NCBI RefSeq assembly: GCF_000005505.3
Contig: NC_016133.3
Coordinates: forward strand, 6,262,001-6,326,000
Origin: Brachypodium distachyon
Lineage: Eukaryota; Streptophyta; Magnoliopsida; Poales; Poaceae
Direction: 5' to 3'
Length of the DNA: 64,000 nt
The first letter of the stretch is position 1, and every line of letters starts with the position of its first letter. Position numbers and translations under genes: made by a program. Under the pieces are notes generated by a model. It saw nothing but the letters and a program-made list of their open reading frames with translations, was not told the origin of the DNA and searched no databases. Shown piece by piece: positions 11,276-22,040 of this stretch.

Positions 11276-13503
11276 CTCACCTATAAGAAGGCGCCAAAAG
11301 ATTAGTACAAGTCGCAAAAAATTCCTAAGGAAGCGGCTAGGGAAAATCTACGTCACAAGACCGTACACGACCGCCGTGCAAACAAAAAAAACGGGGAATA
11401 ATGCCCCTCGGAAACGGCCTAAGGCCCGAGTACGCTACCGCGACCCGGCCCAACGCAAAAAAAAAGGGAAAGCAGAGGGCGAAAGCCTAGCTCCTCTCGA
11501 CGGCCTCCCACGCATCGGCCCAGAGGCGTAAACAAGAAGGGCCGGCCCAAGACCGGCACCCAGCCGCCGGCGTGCATCGCGGCAAGGAAGCGGGAGCCCA
11601 GCCTCCCTGGGCGGCTCAGGCGCTCCCCAAGGCCCGTGGCCTCCTTTCGTCTCGCACAGCCGAAGAACAGGGGCCAGCTAGCAACACACAAAAAAAAGAG
11701 AAGAAAGGAGAGGGAACGCATGAGGCAACGCGTGCAGGGTGTTCGACCGAATGCCCGGCATCCTCCGTGACGTGCCATGGCTCCGCCCCACCGCAGCCGG
11801 CGCCAAAGCAGGACCGGCTCCTCCCTTTGGCACCCCTGCGGCTCACCCTGGCATAGCACGCCGCGCAGCGCACACCCACGACGCACCCCAGTCTCCTCCG
11901 ATCCGCACGGACGCGTCCGCACGCATTGTCTGACCGGGGCAGAGGCCTCACCCACGCAGCTTGTTCACGCAGTCGCGCGCGCCGCGTCGCCCACAAGTGC
12001 CACAACCACCCGTGCGCACCCACGACGTGCCCTGCGTATTCCCTGGCCGCGACGGGCGCGCCCCCGCGCCACGCCAACCGCGCCAACAAGGTGCTCAACG
12101 AAATGACAATGGCCGGCACCGCCCCGTTCAACACCACCAGAAGCACCCCCGGTCAAGCGAACATGCCGAAAAGGATCCGCCAGGCAAAGCTCACCTCGGC
12201 AGGGGCAAAGGAGAGGCCGCGCGCCTCCTCGTCTCGGCTCAAATTGCAAGCACCGCGAGCACCTCTCGAAGCCGGCAAGCCTCCGAAAACTCAAGCCCCA
12301 CGAGGACTCGACAATCCTCAAGCAGGCATGAACGGCAGGTGAGCACAGGGGACTAGCTACACGCCCCAACGGAGCTCCTAATTGCCACCGGTCTCGCCTC
12401 GTCCTTCAGATGCCGTCGAGCTTGTCTTCGGCACCGGAAGGGGAGGAAAGGAGAGTGGGCATGCCTTCCCAAGCCCCCACTGCTCCATTTTATAGGCCAA
12501 CGGCCTTCCTCGACGTCCAGGCCTAGCCATCCATGGGTCGACACGTCGCCGGCCGGGGACAGTTTCTTTCCAATGTCAAGACAAAAACAAAAGGGGAAAA
12601 GGTAAAAAGCAAAGGAGGGGGCTGCGGGTGGCCGTTGGGCCGCCCCGGGCTGGACCGCGCCGTCCTGGCTATGTCCCCGCGGTCGCCGGCGTCATCTCCG
12701 GCCGCCCTGCCTCCCTACAAAAGAGGAAGGAAGGACCCCAACCTTTCTGGTTCGTACGAAGAAGACGACTCGCCGACCGTCCGATCTAGGGCGTGCAAGC
12801 GCCAACGGTCGTTCGATCAGCCACTTAAGGCCCCAGACCGGTACGCGGGCTCGACCAGGCCAGGTGGGCCTCGACCCACTCCGCGCTAGTAAAAAAAAAG
12901 AACCTCCCAGGCCCAGCCACGCGCCTGGAAGCCCCAGAGGCCGGGTGCGGCCCAGGAAACGCGCCCGAACACGAGGAGGTGAAGATTTCTTTCCAGAAAC
13001 GCCCCTCAAGATGTGGAAAATTGCAAGCTGCCCCCTGGCGGCTCAAACATTCGCACGAGGGCCCTTGGAAAGTCTGAAAATTCTCAAGAACGCCCTTGCA
13101 GCCTAATTATCTTGCGAAAAGGAGCCCCCGGCCTCGAAATATTGCAAGGAAGACTCCGGAAGCGTCTGTTTCTTCAAAGATAGACCCTATGACCAGCAAA
13201 ACCTCGCAAAGGAACCCACCTGGGCTTGGTTTCTCACCGAAAAGCCAGCCTAGCCGGTGGTTCGCCGCACCGGAGACTCCAAGGCCATACTTTCCCGCAG
13301 GAAAAATCCCTAGGAGCCCTTGGGATGCGTCAAAATTCACAAAGCCACATTTTTGTGCGACCAGGCCCACCTAGGTTTATCTTTCTCCTCGAGGGTTACC
13401 TAGCCGGTGGCTAGCCCCGAGGAGAACGACACTCAACGCGTCAAAGAACTTCAGCACGCCATCATCATTGGAGTTGACCCGAAGGCATTCCCAACACCTC
13501 CGG
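11276..13503. other. retrotransposon 3' internal region, likely leader of the antisense gene
   Basis: This GC-rich stretch lies between the antisense ATG and the polypurine tract. It has no convincing protein on either strand. On the minus strand it holds a TATA-like box at 12487-12496, a possible splice donor (GCCGAG|GTGAGC, near 12190-12200) and a possible acceptor (TATAG|GTGAG at 11280-11284). Together they would make a leader exon and a leader intron of roughly 0.9 kb. Confidence 0.5.
12487..12496 (-). promoter_or_regulatory. TATA-like box on the minus strand
   Basis: Read on the minus strand this is CCTATAAAAT followed by GGAGCAG, a canonical plant TATA context about 1.2 kb upstream of the antisense ATG at 11275. 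It points in the right direction to drive the antisense gene. The transcription start would be near 12455. Confidence 0.45.
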
Positions 13504-13517
13504 CTCAAGGGGGTTAC
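13504..13517 (+). other. polypurine tract
   Basis: A short purine-rich run (CAAGGGGGTTA) ends directly before the TGTT start of the 3' LTR, where the plus-strand primer of an LTR retrotransposon belongs. Confidence 0.6.
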
Positions 13518-14292
13518 TGTTGTAATATAATGAAATCTTTACATGGGCTGGGCCATGATCCTACGTGGCGGCGACCAAGTCAACGAATCCCAAAAACCGG
13601 TTAAATTGCCAATAAGGCATAGCCATGCCAACTAAGCGCCGGCCAAAGGAGTCAAAGGATCAAGCCCCCCATGCCATGGTCAAAGGAGCTAGAGTAAGGG
13701 CTAAGAAAGCTCTAAGAGTTAATTTACCACCTTACACTCACTTTCCCTCTCCCTCAAGGGTAGCCATGGTCTTTTGTCATGAACCCCTAGGCTATAAATA
13801 CCTCCCCATGGGGGCATGTATCATTCACTCTCCATTGGAATAAGATCAAAGGGGAGAGGGCTAGAGCAACTCAAGGAGCCCGCTCTCGAGTGCTTGGGTC
13901 GAGCCTAGTCTCGACTCGATCTCGGGGACGCAACTTGAGAAGCCTAGTTTCGAGGTTCCGGGCCGTCTGGTACGACCTCGACTCGAAGTAGAGGGATCGG
14001 GTTAGAGTCTCGAGGGTATCCCAACCTCGCTACTTGGGAAGACAAGTTCGGCCCAAGTCCGAGGCGGCCCCTAGAGATCTCTCGCTATAGCGACTTGGGA
14101 AGACGAGTTCGGCCCAAGCGCTTGGCTCCCCTTGAAGCCTCTCCTAACATAGGACTAAGTCGTACCCGCAGGATCGACCGAACCTATTCAAAAAATATCA
14201 ACGCGTCAACTTGTCCCAAGTGTACGGCGACCTTCGCTATAAGGCCGGCGTACACCTCCTACACCTTATTCTCGCATTTATGCCATCGTGCA
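13518..14292 (+). repeat. 3' LTR
   Basis: A direct copy of 1121-1902, with small deletions near the TATA box and near 14128 and many transitions. The TATAAATA box is conserved at 13793-13800. The CA end is placed at 14291-14292 by alignment with the 5' LTR. The next eight bases (TTGGCACC) still resemble the primer site that follows the 5' LTR. Confidence 0.87.
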
Positions 14293-14795
14293 TTGGCACC
14301 CCATATTCTTATTGTTTTCTAGAACAACAACGTATATATTGCCATGTCAATAAAATATTGTGTCATATACTTTAGTGTATGTATTAGAACTTCATGCGTT
14401 GTTCACGTCCCGTGCTATCGATTTCGCCACACCAAAATTTTAGTTCGTCCTCCGCCACTAGAGGGTAGCAATTTCAATTGAGGGATAACATCACACAGGC
14501 TATCTTTTTTGGTGACAGAGATTGCCGTTGCATTCAGAAATACCCCATGCTCTGGGGCTACACCTTTAAAATGGGTGAATGAGAGGTTCAATGCCAGAAA
14601 CCTCGAGCATCAAGAGACCTCTTGTTAGTTGCTCCATTGATGATGGAATTGTCTCTTGAAATATAGATCTCTTAACCACATTTTTCGAGGACGATGACTA
14701 ATCTGTACAAACACGCCAAGTCCAAAGACTGTAGTGAATTTCCTGTCATAAACATTATTATTCGTATTAATATAATATATTAAACAAAAGAGCTG
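14293..14795. other. spacer without a recognised gene
   Basis: AT-rich sequence between the retrotransposon and the Stowaway cluster. No gene, and no target-site duplication of the retrotransposon, could be identified. Confidence 0.55.
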
Positions 14796-14990
14796 CTCCC
14801 TCCGACCCATATTACTTGTCGAAATATTATATGTATTTAGACATTTAAAAAAAATACTTCCTCTGTTGCTAAATACTTGTCGCTGTTTTAGTGCAAACTT
14901 GAACTAAAACAGCGACAAGTATTTAGAAACGGAAGAATACATTCATGTTTGGTCAAATTTGAATTTGAGAGAAGTAACATGGGTCGGAGT
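14796..14990. mobile_element. outer Stowaway-like MITE, interrupted
   Basis: The left end CTCCCTCCGACCCATATTAC matches the complement of the right end (GTAACATGGGTCGGAG at about 14975-14989). The element body is split by another element at 14857-14935, so this copy is the older of a nested pair. It lies about 230 bp upstream of the histone deacetylase ATG. Confidence 0.7.
14857..14935. mobile_element. inner Stowaway-like MITE, near-perfect hairpin
   Basis: CTTCCTCTGTTGCTAAATAC at the left pairs with the complement of GTATTTAGAAACGGAAG at the right, and the arms (ACTTGTCGCTGTTTTAGT) are almost perfectly complementary around a loop of about 10 bp. A TA at 14855-14856 precedes the left end. The element sits inside the older one at 14796-14990. 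Confidence 0.7.
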
Positions 14991-15220
14991 TACAGGGAAA
15001 TTCATATACGGAGTACATCTTCCCTGGCCACGATCAATCCGGTTATCTCACCTTCCTCACCCAGTCTCCCGCTCGTCGGCTCGGCCCTGATTTTCGTCTA
15101 CATATGATCCTTCCGCGCGTGCCCTAGTATTGTTTGCCCCTTTGGTTCTCGAGCACACCCGAACCCCGCAAAAAGAAATCCAACCCCCAAACCCCACCGC
15201 CCGGCGGCGGCGGCAGCGCG

Positions 15221-18200
15221 ATGGACCTCTCCTCGGCCGGCTCCGGCGGCAACTCGCTGCCGTCGGTCGGCCCCGACGGGCAGAAGCGGCGGGTGTGCTA
15301 CTTCTACGACCCGGAGGTGGGCAACTACTACTACGGGCAGGGGCACCCGATGAAGCCGCACCGCATCCGCATGACGCACTCGCTGCTGGCCCAGTACGGC
15401 CTCCTCGACCAGATGCAGGTGCTGCGGCCGCACCCTGCCCGCGACCGCGACCTCTGCCGCTTCCACGCCGACGACTACATCTCCTTCCTCCGCTCCGTCA
15501 CGCCCGAGACGCAACAGGACCAGATCCGGGCCCTCAAGCGCTTCAACGTCGGCGAGGACTGCCCCGTCTTCGACGGCCTCTACAGCTTCTGCCAGACCTA
15601 CGCGGGGGCCTCCGTCGGCAGCGCCGTCAAGCTCAACCGCGGCCACGACATCGCCATCAACTGGTCAGGGGGCCTGCACCACGCGAAGAAGTGCGAGGCG
15701 TCCGGGTTCTGCTACGTCAACGACATCGTCCTCGCCATCCTCGAGCTACTCAAGCATCACCAGGTGCCCTTGCCCTGCGTTTGCTTCTGTCCGCTCAATT
15801 ATTCGGTTCAATTAGCTTATTCGGATTAATTTGGCTTGATGGTTCGGCGTACTTTAGGTCAACAATGCCCAGAATTAACTATATCACTTTAGCTTCGTTT
15901 CCTTTCCTACAATTTCTCTTACTAGTTCTGTTTTCACTCAATTTATAAATGTTCACCCTTTCATCTCATCAAATGGATTTTCATGGTTAAAGTTAACTAC
16001 TCCCTCTGATCCTAAATTCTTGACTTAAATTTGCCCAAATATGGATGTATCTATTCTTAAAAAGCGTCTAGATACATGTAATATTTCGACAACAATTTAG
16101 GATCGGAGGGAGTACTTTATTAACTTCACCTCACCTACATCAGTTATCTCTTTTTTTTTGCGGGGAACCTACATCAGTTATCAGTTATGAGGACCTAGAA
16201 ACATTACTTGGACAGAAGACACGGGGAAATGGGTAAACTGCAGGAAGATCTTCTATATACCGTAGCTACTTCGTATCCCAGAAAGGCCCAAAATGAATGC
16301 TTCTTATGTATTCTATAGTCCATGTTATATGCCCATATGCTGTTAAATGATATATTGCAGTTAAGATGTTCGTTTGGTTGTTAATATTGAGAGTGATATG
16401 ATTGAAACCAATTTTTCGAACAGAGGGGTGATTGAACAAACAAATTTGAACAATATCTGATGCATGCTATATCCTTGATTTCTTTTTACTGTACTGATGG
16501 AAAACGGCCAGATTTTTTCCCCTTTAGATCGAGCTATTTTGTTGTGCTAATATATGCTGTCTCATCATTTACAGCGGGTTCTATATGTTGATATTGATAT
16601 TCACCATGGGGATGGAGTTGAGGAGGCGTTCTACACAACTGATAGGGTCATGACAGTTTCATTCCACAAGTTTGGGGATTATTTCCCTGGCACAGGGGAT
16701 GTCCGTGATATTGGCCATTCAAAGGGGAAGTATTACTCCCTGAATGTTCCTCTGGACGATGGGATTGATGACGAAAGCTACCAGTCCCTGTTTAAGCCAA
16801 TAATGGCCAAAGTTATGGAGGTTTTCCGCCCTGGTGCAGTTGTGCTTCAGTGTGGTGCTGATTCGTTATCTGGTGATAGGTTGGGTTGCTTCAACCTTTC
16901 AATCAGAGGTCATGCAGAATGTGTGAAGTACATGAGGTCTTTCAACGTTCCATTGTTGCTTCTTGGCGGTGGTGGATATACCATAAGAAATGTTGCACGT
17001 TGTTGGTGTTATGAGGTATGATGAGAACCTATTGTGCTTTTATGTTCATACTTCAGTCCATGTTTCAGATATTGGCACTTGACACCTTTTACCTTGTACT
17101 CCCTCCGTCTCACATTAAGTGACTCAATTTTGCCCAAATATGGATGTATCCATGCCTAAAAAGCGTCTAGATACATGTACTCCCTCCGTCCCATATTAAT
17201 TGACTCAAATTTGTCTAAATATGGACGCATCTACATACTAAAATACATTTAGATACATGTAATAGAAAGTCACTTAATATGGGACGGAGGGAGTATACGA
17301 CTTTTCCTCCCTTCCATTGGTATATGTTGCTCCTTAGTAAATCACTAGATTAGTGCAGTAGGTTCATGTTGACCAGATAACAAGAGTACACAACACCTGT
17401 TCTCAGAGATGGCCAGATGGGTATAAGATAAAAAACAAACCCTAATTTTAGCTGTCTATTTGGACCATTGCTTGCACCTTTTTTGTTTGTGAATTTGTAA
17501 ATCTGAACGCAAGATAGGTCCTCTTTCTCTTGTGTGGTGTGTAGAAAAGTGCAAGTTGCTCCACTGCTTCTAATTTGCTGATGGTAGACTAAATATTATG
17601 GTTATCCTGGACTAGTGGGTTACATACACTTTTCTATTGTACCAGGAGCTTCTGTTGATGCGCTTATGTTTTTGTGCAACTGCATGTGTTTTCCACTGAT
17701 TTTGATGCTGCCCTGTTTTTTTTTTTTTTAATATCTTCGAGCAGACAGGAGTTGCACTAGGTCAAGAGCTTGAGGATAAAATGCCTATAAATGAGTACTA
17801 CGAATACTTTGGTCCAGATTACACTCTTCATGTTGCACCAAGTAACATGGAGAACAAAAATACACACCATCAACTGGATGATATAAGGAGCAAACTTCTT
17901 GATAATCTTTCAAAACTTCAACATGCTCCTAGTGTCCAATTTCAAGAGCGGCCTCCTGATACAGAGTTACCTGAGGTGAGCAACTGAGCTTCCTATCATA
18001 ATTCATAAGGAATAATATAACTTCCATGTCCACTTTCTTAATCTATGTTCTTAATCTATTCTGATGTAGTCGCCGAAAACTTCCCTTTGGGTCTATCTAG
18101 TTTGTTCGGTTGCTAGCTCACTGATATTAGTTTTATTATTTTAAGTTGACAAAATCTGGAAGACTGGAAAGACAATGGGGACTTGATGCCTTAAGTTTCT

Positions 18201-20963
18201 TCATTTCTTGACAATAGATGAATTACAATTTATTTTCCTATTTGCTAGTAATTTACTAATATATTATTGCTTTATGTACTGAGACAGCCTACTAGGTACA
18301 TGGGGAATTATTCTTTAATCGTGTGATTTCTTGAATCAATATGTTTGCTATGCTTGTCAATTGGGTAGCATGCCAGGATAGCTTTTACACATGCATCGTT
18401 GCCCTTTTCTTTGTTTATTCTTCTTTCCAGTTTGATCTATTCCCTTTGTTCCATGGTCAGTTCATTTCTGATTTGCACGTCAGTGTCTTTTTTATTTTTT
18501 TAAGATTTGTAACAACATGTTTTCTCATTTATTTAAACTTTCAAGTACATTTCTATTGTAGACCTTGAACTGTCTGTGCATATTTTGACCTTTTAATAGG
18601 TTAAAACTAGGGTCATACTGTGCTTTGCCGCGGGATATGTTTTATCATCATGTCAATTGGTCCAACATTTCAGTAAAGACATATGTTAGTCAAGTACTAT
18701 ATGTTAGCTGGAGTTACATTGTCAGTTATTTTAAAAAACTGATAGCAACAATATGTAGTTGTGAATAGTCTGCATTTTTCTTTGTAAGATGTAGACGCTG
18801 ATCGGGGTTTTTCCAGATCCATATTTGAATGGAGTAACATGTGAAATATTTTTAGTGTTAGGAAATTGAACTACTTTACTTGTAATAAATCTCTCGATAT
18901 CTTCAACTGCTTTTCAGAGTCCCAAGTGTAATTTTGCTCAAAATAATTAAAAGTGCAATGAGCCCATTTTTTACGATGGAAATGTCGCTATAAAATGATA
19001 TTATGCATAGGAAAACAAAACTGAAATGAGCACACATAGAGAGCAAGTGAAAGAACGAATATGAAGATGCCATCATTCTTGCAAGCTGCTATGTGGACAT
19101 GTACATGCTTGCCTGCGTGTGTGTTTGACGATATTATGCATAGGAAAACAAAACTGAAATGAGCACACATAGAGAGCAAGTGAAAGAACGAATATGAAGA
19201 TGCCATCATTCTTGCAAGCTGCTATGTGGACATGTACATGCTTGCCTGCGTGTGTGTTTGACCACCAGGTCTCCCTGACAACATGGCAACTGCTGCATCG
19301 CACACTGCCTATTATTTGTGCAATTGTCCAAGGAAGCGACACAATGACCGGATTATACTGTGCGTGTGTGCCAGAGTACAAGTCTCTTAATGAACCATTT
19401 TATATTTTCTGGGCAGGTGTAGTTTCGTGCAAAGAGGTGTCCATCTAAAATTAATGAACCGCAATGCAGTTATTTACAAGTGCAAATAGTTCACGCTCAC
19501 ATGTACAATTGCAGCAGATAAAGGTCACCTGTTGTGTTAAGGGAGTGAAACCACATGGATATTTTATCTCACGGTTTTAGAGGGTGATGTGGCTTCATAA
19601 AAAGTCTGCATTATGAGTCAGTTTGAGATTAAAGAGGGATAAATTATTTTTGAACTTTGTACTAACTTCTATATAATGATGAGTCGACGATTCGTGGCCA
19701 TCCAAATGTTTTACTCGATGAAGTTTTGAATATGCTCGCTTAAATATTTACCCGTGTGAGATTTGAAGAAAGGCTGGTCAATAATAATATTTTTTGGCTG
19801 GTTTGGCTTTATTAAGTCTAGATGAATTATCACTCTTTCCTAATGTGATTGCCATCGAATGTTCACCTCCACAGTTCGATTATATTCATTATTTAGCATA
19901 TTGGTGGTTGTGCCTTGGAAGTATAATAAGACAAGAACTGACTGTATTTTCGGTACTTTGCACGTATTATTGTGCAGGCGGATGAAGATCAAGAGGATCA
20001 GGATGAAAGGCATGACCCTGATTCTGATATGGAATTGGATTATCACACATCTTTGGAAGACCCAGCAAGGTATTTATTTTTAGTACCTACGGGTGGTATT
20101 TTCTGTCATTGCTCTGTCAATTTTGATGGCTGTTTATATTTGCCTCGTCATATTTTGTTATAGGAGGAGCAATATTCAAGGTACAAGAGTTAAGAGAGAA
20201 TTTGCTGGAACAGAAACCAAAGATCAGGTACTTTGCCACTTTATGTTTATATTGGCAAGTGGTTTGGTCCTTTCTTCCACCGTTTAGTTCACATGTGTCT
20301 CCTTTTTTTTAACCACCTATTCCTTAAGAATACTAACAAATAACAGATCCACTGTATTTTAACATGTGGAGTGAAATTTGTTGCTCCTACCATGCAAGAA
20401 GGGCCCAAGCAGGCATGGTGCTGACTGAATAACTTTTTCTAATTATAAATGCATTACACATTTTCCACCGACCATTGGTTGCTCCTTTTCTTACATGAAA
20501 ATAATATATTGGTGGCAGAGTATATTTCTCCTTATGGTTATGCCCATTTTTGGGTTAAAAGTTCAATGATTGTATGCGTAGACTTGTTCATATTCGTTAT
20601 TATGCATATATTATGCATATGTGCTAAGTCTGCTCTTTCTTTACATTCTGCAGGATGGTAACAGAGTAACAGCTGAACATAGAGGACCAGAACCAATGGC
20701 AGAGGACATTGGTCCCTCGAAGCAAGTCCCTGTAAGTCTGCCTACTTTCTATTTGTGAAGTGTCCTGTAAGATCTGAAGTGTACACTGCCCATAGACACC
20801 AATTACCACGACTATGTTGATCTAACTGAAGATGCCTTTTGTTGCTCACTTCCAGCCGGTCGATGCAAATGCGATGGCTGTGGATGAGCCAGGAAATGTC
20901 AAGACAGAACCAGGGAGCTCTACCAAATTGCCAGACCCATCGGCTGTTTATCAGAAGCCATGA
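15221..20963 (+). CDS. class I histone deacetylase (RPD3/HDA19 type)
   Basis: This zinc-dependent enzyme removes acetyl groups from histone tails in nuclear corepressor complexes. Seven exons join in frame: 15221-15763, 16575-17015, 17745-17975, 19978-20069, 20164-20227, 20654-20731 and 20856-20963, giving 518 aa, the length I recall for rice HDAC1. The deacetylase domain covers residues about 18-330. It has the His pair in GGLHHAKK (153-154), the zinc ligands in DIDIHHGDG (Asp189, His191), [11 protein letters not shown], and the catalytic Tyr loop [14 protein letters not shown]. The C-terminal tail is acidic and then proline/serine-rich, and ends SAVYQKP as in grass homologues. The start is the first ATG after a GC-rich leader. 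Introns 1 and 2 hold Stowaway elements and intron 3 a tandem duplication. The core is strongly conserved; the tail diverges from rice HDAC1 as I recall it, so this may be a second paralogue. Confidence 0.95.
16000..16112. mobile_element. Stowaway-like MITE in histone deacetylase intron 1
   Basis: A 113-bp element with CTCCCTCTGATCCTAAATT at the left and its inverted counterpart ending CGGAGGGAG at the right, flanked by TA at 15998-15999 and 16113-16114. It belongs to the same subfamily as the element at 63620-63732, which has the same length and few differences. Confidence 0.85.
17099..17293. mobile_element. compound Stowaway-like MITE in histone deacetylase intron 2
   Basis: The left half of one element (17099-17177: CTCCCTCCGTCTCACATTAA to AAGCGTCTAGATACATG) is followed directly, at TA 17178-17179, by a complete element (17180-17293) whose right end CGGAGGGAG is flanked by TA at 17294-17295. 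Either an insertion at the centre of an older copy was followed by loss of that copy's right half, or the two copies recombined. Confidence 0.8.
18997..19262. repeat. exact 133-bp tandem duplication in histone deacetylase intron 3
   Basis: Bases 18997-19129 and 19130-19262 read identically, both starting GATATTATGCATAGG and ending TGTGTGTTTGAC. The duplication lies inside the 2-kb intron between exons 3 and 4, away from the splice sites. The absence of visible differences implies a recent event or an assembly artefact. Confidence 0.93.
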
Positions 20964-22040
20964 CTGCAGTGTTTTGACCGCCAGGTTCCTGGCACAAAGT
21001 TTCATGCATGTTTTGACAGTCAAAAACCGAAGTGAATCAGTGAAAGCATTTTAGATTTAACCAGTGCTCTACCCATCTGTTTCTTGTGTGGAAATGGTGG
21101 TAGACAATGCTTTGTGGTGGAGACAACAGTCTGACCCAATGTATACATGTAGCATGGATTGAGCTGTAATGTATAGTTAGCCTATAGTCAACTAAATGGA
21201 CTGTGGGGCTAAATTCCTCCAATTGTTCTTGCGGATTTTTGAGGAGGTTAAACTATTGAAAGATCTTAGCCATTAACTGCAAAGTGGCTCGTTCTCTAAT
21301 ACTCCGTACCTAGAACTATATTCCTAAGAATTGTGTTCAAATTGACATAATTTATAATGATTCTAAGCATTAGTTGAGATGTTCATTAAAAATCCTAAGA
21401 ATTGGAGTGTGCATGGCATGCTAATTCTTTAGTTTTTCTTATTCCTATTCCTATGATTTCAAAATCCTGTGAACCGAATAAATACTTACAAGCCCTTATG
21501 GCAATTCATTTAATTAAAGAGCCTCTGATCCCATATGATTAGCTCGATGCATGGCAACTTTTTACAAAGCTCTTGTGACATTTTCAAACGCTATCAAGGA
21601 ACCAGTGGACCCCGGAGGGCTTATGATGCTGGAACTGGTGGGCGGCCACGACGGGCCTCCACTGATGAGACACAACGGCGGGCCAAGTGTGAGTGTGAAC
21701 CTAGGCTTCGTCAAAAAGGTCAGGCGCGCGCCAACATTTTCCCGTACAAAACGATGGCGGGCGGCCGTCGGCTTCCTGACGCTACACCCATTGACCCAGA
21801 GTCGCCGCAGAATATAACAACCCCTCACCTGCTCACCATTACACTGCAGGTGGTCCCTTGGAAACATAATTCGACGCCTCACTCTAACAAAAATTTCGCC
21901 GAGGAAGACGCGTCTCTAGAGTCTAGACTCATTGCCAATGCCAAGTGGTCATAACAGACCAAATCTTTCCCTCCCTCCCATATGCTCCACCTCCACCTCC
22001 AGCCCACACTCCACTCCACTGTCGACGCGACGGCGAGGCA
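20964..22040. other. histone deacetylase 3' UTR and receptor kinase upstream region
   Basis: The first few hundred bases are presumably 3' UTR of the deacetylase; no polyadenylation signal could be fixed. From about 21300 the sequence is AT-rich spacer, then a GC-richer patch (21600-21800), and a C-rich leader directly before the receptor kinase ATG. No additional gene is supported. Confidence 0.5.

Larger units (their letters stand above)
1121..14292 (+). mobile_element. Tat-lineage Ty3/gypsy LTR retrotransposon, decayed
   Basis: A complete-length but inactive element has two direct LTRs, a primer-binding site, plus-strand gag-pol in the order gag, protease, RT, RNase H, archaeal-type RNase H and integrase, and a polypurine tract before the 3' LTR. 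The order RT-RH-INT marks Ty3/gypsy. The second RNase H between RH and INT and the TTGGCGCC-type primer site mark the Tat branch. A further gene lies on the minus strand downstream of integrase. Pol is broken by in-frame stops at 2594, 5813, 5924 and 6565 and by an internal deletion near 6310. By eye the LTRs differ at roughly 5% of sites, mostly transitions, which indicates an old insertion; this was not computed. No clear target-site duplication is seen. Confidence 0.92.

Noticed and set aside
10575..11531. 318-codon plus-strand frame in the retrotransposon 3' region
   Set aside because: Opposite-strand shadow of the antisense gene; low-complexity Arg/Pro/Gln content with no similarity that I recognise.
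1121..14292. Endogenous retrovirus with an envelope gene
   Set aside because: No signal peptide, membrane-spanning or envelope-like ORF occurs after integrase; the only extra gene is antisense and of a different type.
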